The translations under genes were made by a program, and so were the position numbers. 64,000 nucleotides of DNA from JBGAHD01 sp044226395 (lineage in GTDB: Bacteria; Pseudomonadota; Gammaproteobacteria; Xanthomonadales; Ahniellaceae), in NCBI GenBank assembly GCA_044226395.1, contig JBGAHD010000002.1:1-64000 (forward strand), in the 5' to 3' direction. Below, in pieces: positions 59,699 to 64,000 of this stretch (within the stretch, counting starts at the first letter, position 1; the number at the start of each line of letters is the position of its first letter). Below the pieces are notes generated by a model. The model had not been told where the DNA came from. It did no database searches and was given only the letters and a program-made list of their open reading frames with translations.

Positions 59699-60475
59699 TC
59701 ATTCCTCGAAGCGCAGGTGCTTGACGCTCTTGCCGTGACGACGGATCAGGCGCAAGGCCTCGATTCCGATATTGATGTGACGGTCGACGAAGTTCTCGGT
59801 GATCTTACGATCCGACAACTCGGTCTTGACGCCTTCGGGAATCATCGGCTGATCGCTCACCAGCAGCAGCGCGCCGGCCGGAATCTCGTTGGCGAAACCG
59901 GCGGCGAAGATCGTCGCGGTCTCCATGTCGATGGCCATCGAGCGCGTCTTGCGCAGATATTCCTTGAAGGTCTCGTCGTGTTCCCAGACGCGGCGATTGG
60001 TCGTGTAAACCGTGCCGGTCCAGTAGTCGTGACCGAGGTCGCGGATCATGGTCGAGACCGCGCGCTGCAACTGGAACGCCGGCAGCGCCGGCACTTCGGG
60101 CAGCAGATAGTCGTCGGAGGTGCCTTCGCCGCGAATCGCCGCGATTGGCAGCACCAGATCGCCGAGCTGATTCTTGCGCTTCAAGCCACCGCACTTGCCC
60201 AGGAACAAGGCCGCGCGCGGCTGAATCGCCGAGAGCAGGTCCATGATCGTGGCCGCGTTGGCGCTGCCCATGCCGAAGTTGATCATGGTGATGCCATCGG
60301 CCGTGGCATTGGGCATGGGCCGATCCGAGCCGCGGACTTCGGCGCCGGTGATGCGCGCGAACTCGCCGATGTAGTGACCGAAGTTGGTCAGCAGGATGTG
60401 CTCGCCGAACGCCTCCAGCGGCGTGCCGGTGTAGCGCGGCAGCCAGTTACTGACGATTTCTTGTTTTTCTTTCAT
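59699..60475 (-). CDS. amn: AMP nucleosidase (short form)
   Basis: Cleaves AMP to adenine and ribose-5-phosphate. 258 residues of the PNP/UDP phosphorylase superfamily: TMINFGMGSANAATIMDLLS, LFLGKCGGLKRKNQLGDLVL, IRGEGTSDDYL, SMAIDMETATIFAAGFANEI, LLLVSDQPMIPEGVKT. It lacks the extra N-terminal domain of the ~480-residue E. coli Amn but matches the short Amn annotated in many bacteria. GGGAGAAG precedes the ATG at 60475. Confidence 0.9.
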   Translation of the reverse strand: MKEKQEIVSNWLPRYTGTPLEAFGEHILLTNFGHYIGEFARITGAEVRGSDRPMPNATADGITMINFGMGSANAATIMDLLSAIQPRAALFLGKCGGLKRKNQLGDLVLPIAAIRGEGTSDDYLLPEVPALPAFQLQRAVSTMIRDLGHDYWTGTVYTTNRRVWEHDETFKEYLRKTRSMAIDMETATIFAAGFANEIPAGALLLVSDQPMIPEGVKTELSDRKITENFVDRHINIGIEALRLIRRHGKSVKHLRFEE

Positions 60476-60669
60476 GACTTCTCCCATGCGCGGTGCTTCC
60501 CGCGCGGGCCTGCGCCGGACCCCATGTCCTGCGCCCTCGCCCGCGGGGCGACGGCCGGCCGCGCCCGGCCGCGCGTCGATCCCAGGGATCGTGCGTGTTG
60601 ATCTTGACCGGCAAGGATGCCCGCTAACGCGGGTTTGAGCAAAGGGCCATGGCTTCCAAGCCCCCGCTC

Positions 60670-60698
60670 GCGCGGTCGACGCGTGGCGCCGACCGCGC
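60670..60698 (-). terminator. Possible terminator hairpin after the large secreted-protein gene
   Basis: Nine-base-pair stem GCGCGGTCG (60670-60678) / CGACCGCGC (60690-60698) starting 7 bases past the stop of the gene at 60705. No T-run, so factor-dependent termination or mRNA end protection is equally possible. Confidence 0.35.
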
Positions 60699-60704
60699 AT
60701 GGGC

Positions 60705-63700
60705 TCATTCGAACCCGTCGGCGAACAGGCCCGCGCCCACGTCGATGGTGAAGTCGGCCGAGACCGCGCTGGTGTTGCCCGCGATGTCGGTCTGGGTCGC
60801 GTTGACCACGCTGAGTCCGTTGGTGCCGAAGGTGCCCGAGCACGACCACGCGCCCGCCGCGACCGGCCCGCTCAGACAAAACGCGCTGGCATTGGCGCTG
60901 ACCAAAACGCGCGCGCCGTTCTCGCCCGTGCCGAAGACATTGACCGTGGTGCCCGCCGACGCATTGGGGCCCGTGACCGCCGGGGCGGCCGGCGCGGTGC
61001 GATCGACCACGACCGTGAGCGTCGCGGTCGGCGCGCTCGCCACGCCATTGCGCGTGGCGCGCACGCTCACGGCCAGCGTGCCCTCGGCGAGCGCGCGGGT
61101 GAACTGATAGGCCGAGCTCGCGCAGGTGACGCTGGCGCCATTGACCACGGTGTTGACCAGCAACTCGATCGTGTCGCCGTCGATGCACGCGCCGTCGAAC
61201 TGCAGCGAGGCGGCATTGGTGATGTTGTCGGTGTCGAGCGCGCCCGAATCGCTGATCGCGGCCAGATCCGGCGCGCCCGGCGACAGCGGCCGCACGGCGA
61301 AGCTGCGATCGACATCGGGCGCGGGCGCGAACGTACCATCGCCAGGCTGCGACGCGCGGATCGTGCACGTGCCCACGGTCACCAGGGTCACGGTGCCCGG
61401 CGACGGCGTGGTGACGGTGCACACGGTCGGCGTGAGCGAGGTGAAGCTCACCGGCAGGCTCGACGAGCTGCTGGCGGTGACGCCAAAGGGCACGTCGTTC
61501 TCGAGCTTGTCGGTGATCGCGGCGAAGGTGATGGTCTGACCCAGACGAATGATCCAGGTGCGCGTCTGCGGCACGACCTCGACATTGCCGGCCGCGTCGG
61601 TCGAGCGCAACGCGAAGGTGTGGCCACCCAGTTGCAGACCCGTGTAAGTGACCGGGCTCGAGCATGGTTGGAAGGTGCCGGCGTCGAGACGACACTCACT
61701 CGCCGCCGTCTCGCTGACGGTGAACACGAAGGTCGCGCTGGTCGCGCTGACCGGACCGCTGGGGCCCGACACGATGGCGCTGACCGGCGTGGTCGTGTCC
61801 ACGGTCAGCGGCAGGATGCCCGACAGCGCGGTGCTGGTGCCGAGCGTGGAGCGCGCGCGCACTTCGATGTTATTGCCCTCGGCCAGCGGCGAATCGAGCG
61901 TGATCGTGTACACGCCGGCGGTGCAGGTCACCGAGGGCGAGACCGCGACGTTGTTGATCAGGATCTCGATCGTGTCGCCGGTCGAGCACGAGCCGAGGAA
62001 GGTCGGCTGGGTGATGTTGGTGATGTTGTCGGTGTTCGACGCGCCCGAGTCGCTGGCCGAAGCCAGATCCGGCGCGCTCGGCGGAATCGCCGGCTGCGGC
62101 TGGATCTCGACCGCGCCCTTGTCGCAGGCCGTGCCGCTGACGCGCAGAAAGGGCGCGTCGCGCTGATCGGTGGTGAAGGCCAGACCACCGATGTCGACGC
62201 AACCGGCGGGATCGCCCGCGTCGATCAGCGGACTGCCCGCCAGCGGCAGATGCGTGCGCGTGACGCCGCCGTTGTTGGCGAGCGTGACCGCCAGCATCGG
62301 ATCGGTGCCGGTCACGTCATTGAGGCCCACGAAGAAGGCGCAAGTGCCCACGCCCTCGACGTGATTGAAATCCGAATTGCCCTGCGCCAGCGTGGCTGCG
62401 GCGCAATCGGGCGTGGTGCCGCCGGCATTGTTGTCAAGGTTGTCGGCGATGACGCTGTTGCGCAGCTGCAGCTTGGCGTTGTCGTTGATCGCCAGGCCAC
62501 CGCCGTCGCCGACGCCATTGGCGTTGGCGTCCGAACGATTGCCGGCCACGGTGACATTGCGCGCGTTGCCGCCGTCCTGAAGCGCGGTAATGGCGTTGGG
62601 CGCGTCGAGGTCGAGACCACGCGCGATCGCGGCCGTGGCTTGCTCCAAGGGCAGCAAGGTCGGCGGCGTGAGCATCAGCCAGCCACCGCCCGAACCATTG
62701 GCGCTGTTGCCGCTGATCGTCGAATTGGCCAGCCACACCGGACTCTGCGACGCGATGGCGCCGCCGCCCGCGGTGTCGCTGGTGGCGAGATTGCCGTTGA
62801 GCGTGCTGCCTTCGATCGCGGTCAGGCTCAAAGTGTCGCCGACCACGTACAAACCACCGCCGGTGCCGGCGGAATTCGACGACAAGGTCGAATCGCGCAG
62901 CAACAAACGCGAGCGCGCCGCGATCGCGCCACCGACCGTGCTGGTGCTGGCGCCATTGATCACCACGCGATCGAGCACCGTGAACGCGCCGTAGAACGTG
63001 GTCGAGGCGCCGTCGAGCAGGGCCGCGCCGCCATCGCTACCGAAGCTCGCGCCACCGGCGCTGTTGAAGCGCATGCCGGACACGATCACGCTCATGCGCC
63101 CCGTGCGCTGCGGATCGACATGCAGCGCGCGATCGGGCGTGGCGAAGGTATTGGTGATGACGCTGCCGGTGCCCACATCCGTGCCCGCGCCATAAATGCC
63201 CATGCCTGCGCGCACATCGAGATCGCCGGTGGCGTTGAGATCCTCGCCGCCGCCGGCGCGCGTGAGCACGAAGGCGCCCGCGGGCAAAAGCACCGCGCCG
63301 GGCGCGGCATTGGCGGCATCGATCGCTTCGCGCAGCGAGCAGCCGTTGGCGGCGCAACCGTCGGGCGTGGGATCGTCGAGACGATCGACCACGTACTGCG
63401 GCGCCGCGCTCACGCTCAATTGCAAGGTCGCGGTGCCGGCTTGAATGGAATTGCGCGCGACCACGATGTAGTACGTGGTCGACGGTTCCAGGCGCACGCC
63501 GAACAGCGCCGAGCCGAATGGCGCGGCGCGCGCGTCGTCATTGCACGCGACCAGGCGAAGCGCGCCGGCCGAACCCGAGAACACGCCGAGGATGGTGTCG
63601 TAGTCCGCCGCGCGCGTGTCGAGATTCACGTAAGCCGGCGTCGCGCTCGTGGTATAGCGATACCACACGCTTTGCGTGCCGGCGCTGACCGCGCCGATCT

Positions 63701-63902
63701 TGCATTCGAGCAGCGGATCGCCCGGCTCGCTCGTGGCCTGGGCGATGGTGGCGATGGTGTCGTTGAACGGCAGCGACGAGATCGGCGTGGCGGCGGCGAA
63801 GTTATCGTTCGCCGGTTGCGCGCTCGCGGCGCCCGCGGCCGCGAGCAGCAACAGCGAAGCCAGGAGCTTGCGCGTCGCCGCGCGAATCGAAGTGGAGCGC
63901 AT
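60705..63902 (-). CDS. Large secreted protein: PPC-like, beta-helix and Ig-like domains, DGFE tail
   Basis: 1065 residues. Signal peptide (LLASLLLLAAAGAASA). About 20-165: pre-peptidase-like domain (NDNFAAATPISSLPFNDTIA, SVWYRYTTS). About 170-620: beta-helix starting with CSLREAIDAANAAPG, the motif of many surface beta-helix proteins, and repeats such as LLRDSTLSSNSAGTGGG and ANSTISGNSANGSGGG. About 650-1050: Ig-like repeats, two sharing APDLA-x-x-SDSGA and TDNITN openings. The C-terminus is GLFADGFE. The ATG at 63902 is chosen for its signal peptide; two upstream ATGs are possible. Probably a surface adhesin-like or matrix protein. Confidence 0.85.
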   Translation of the reverse strand: MRSTSIRAATRKLLASLLLLAAAGAASAQPANDNFAAATPISSLPFNDTIATIAQATSEPGDPLLECKIGAVSAGTQSVWYRYTTSATPAYVNLDTRAADYDTILGVFSGSAGALRLVACNDDARAAPFGSALFGVRLEPSTTYYIVVARNSIQAGTATLQLSVSAAPQYVVDRLDDPTPDGCAANGCSLREAIDAANAAPGAVLLPAGAFVLTRAGGGEDLNATGDLDVRAGMGIYGAGTDVGTGSVITNTFATPDRALHVDPQRTGRMSVIVSGMRFNSAGGASFGSDGGAALLDGASTTFYGAFTVLDRVVINGASTSTVGGAIAARSRLLLRDSTLSSNSAGTGGGLYVVGDTLSLTAIEGSTLNGNLATSDTAGGGAIASQSPVWLANSTISGNSANGSGGGWLMLTPPTLLPLEQATAAIARGLDLDAPNAITALQDGGNARNVTVAGNRSDANANGVGDGGGLAINDNAKLQLRNSVIADNLDNNAGGTTPDCAAATLAQGNSDFNHVEGVGTCAFFVGLNDVTGTDPMLAVTLANNGGVTRTHLPLAGSPLIDAGDPAGCVDIGGLAFTTDQRDAPFLRVSGTACDKGAVEIQPQPAIPPSAPDLASASDSGASNTDNITNITQPTFLGSCSTGDTIEILINNVAVSPSVTCTAGVYTITLDSPLAEGNNIEVRARSTLGTSTALSGILPLTVDTTTPVSAIVSGPSGPVSATSATFVFTVSETAASECRLDAGTFQPCSSPVTYTGLQLGGHTFALRSTDAAGNVEVVPQTRTWIIRLGQTITFAAITDKLENDVPFGVTASSSSSLPVSFTSLTPTVCTVTTPSPGTVTLVTVGTCTIRASQPGDGTFAPAPDVDRSFAVRPLSPGAPDLAAISDSGALDTDNITNAASLQFDGACIDGDTIELLVNTVVNGASVTCASSAYQFTRALAEGTLAVSVRATRNGVASAPTATLTVVVDRTAPAAPAVTGPNASAGTTVNVFGTGENGARVLVSANASAFCLSGPVAAGAWSCSGTFGTNGLSVVNATQTDIAGNTSAVSADFTIDVGAGLFADGFE

Positions 63903-64000
63903 GAGGGACTTCTGGTGACCTACAGACGCGTCCATGGTATCGGAAGCCGCCACGGTGGAGAAATCGATCGCGGGTCGGTCATGGCCGGTCGGATCGCGAA

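Overview
The window comes from a high-GC gammaproteobacterium, most likely of the order Lysobacterales (Xanthomonadales). This is a judgement from gene content and order, not from a search. The supporting points are: tyrS directly upstream of an rRNA operon with mepM-anmK on the other side; the coaBC-dut-algC (long form) and xthA-pyrE neighbourhoods; a triacylglycerol lipase with its dedicated foldase; a three-domain Grx4-type protein; and a secreted protein ending in a DGFE tail. No phage, insertion sequence, CRISPR array or tRNA gene was recognised. Most of the region looks like ordinary chromosome with very dense genes.

Layout. 1-230: leader and strong promoter of an rRNA operon that runs off the left edge. 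0.2-8.1 kb: tyrS, a MepM-like M23 peptidase, anmK, a small ribbon-helix-helix protein, ampG, xthA, pyrE and a DUF4124 protein; several of these act in cell-wall turnover and recycling. 8.1-14.3 kb: the coaBC-dut-algC operon, radC and an HD/PDE-like protein. 14.5-19.5 kb: a TonB-dependent receptor with a secreted beta-helix partner. 19.5-22.8 kb: an intergenic region with DnaA-box-like sites, argS, a SPOR-domain protein and a small hypothetical. 23.0-26.1 kb: lipase, lipase foldase and a two-domain cupredoxin. 26.1-31.5 kb: a sulfate import operon (sbp, OprP-like porin, cysT, cysW, cysA). 31.5-39.0 kb: LysE exporter, WYL regulator, a RidA / class V aminotransferase / atypical SDR cluster, a LysR regulator, a DUF1801 protein with a histone-H1-like tail, and small envelope proteins. 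39.2-45.5 kb: a methyltransferase-like protein, maeB, a DUF1287 protein, recQ and an SseB-like protein. 45.7-53.8 kb: a membrane-bound winged-helix/TPR regulator, threonine aldolase, a QEGLA metallopeptidase, rsgA, a DUF4345 protein, and an efflux adaptor preceded by an overlooked 46-residue ORF. 54.1-64 kb: alaA, an SGNH esterase, an OmpA/Ig-like fusion, a Grx/A-type/rhodanese fusion, a lipoprotein, amn and a large secreted beta-helix/Ig-like protein.

The items most worth a second look are: the small ORF plus operator in front of an adaptor with no adjacent permease (53.67-53.85 kb); the glutaredoxin/A-type/rhodanese fusion that has lost its A-type cysteines (58.3 kb); the TonB receptor/beta-helix pair and the module that the beta-helix protein shares with the cupredoxin; the DnaA-box pair before argS; the RidA/aminotransferase/SDR cluster; and promoters placed so close to start codons that leaderless mRNAs are predicted. 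No unambiguously new multi-gene system is visible. These are local oddities in a mostly core-genome segment.
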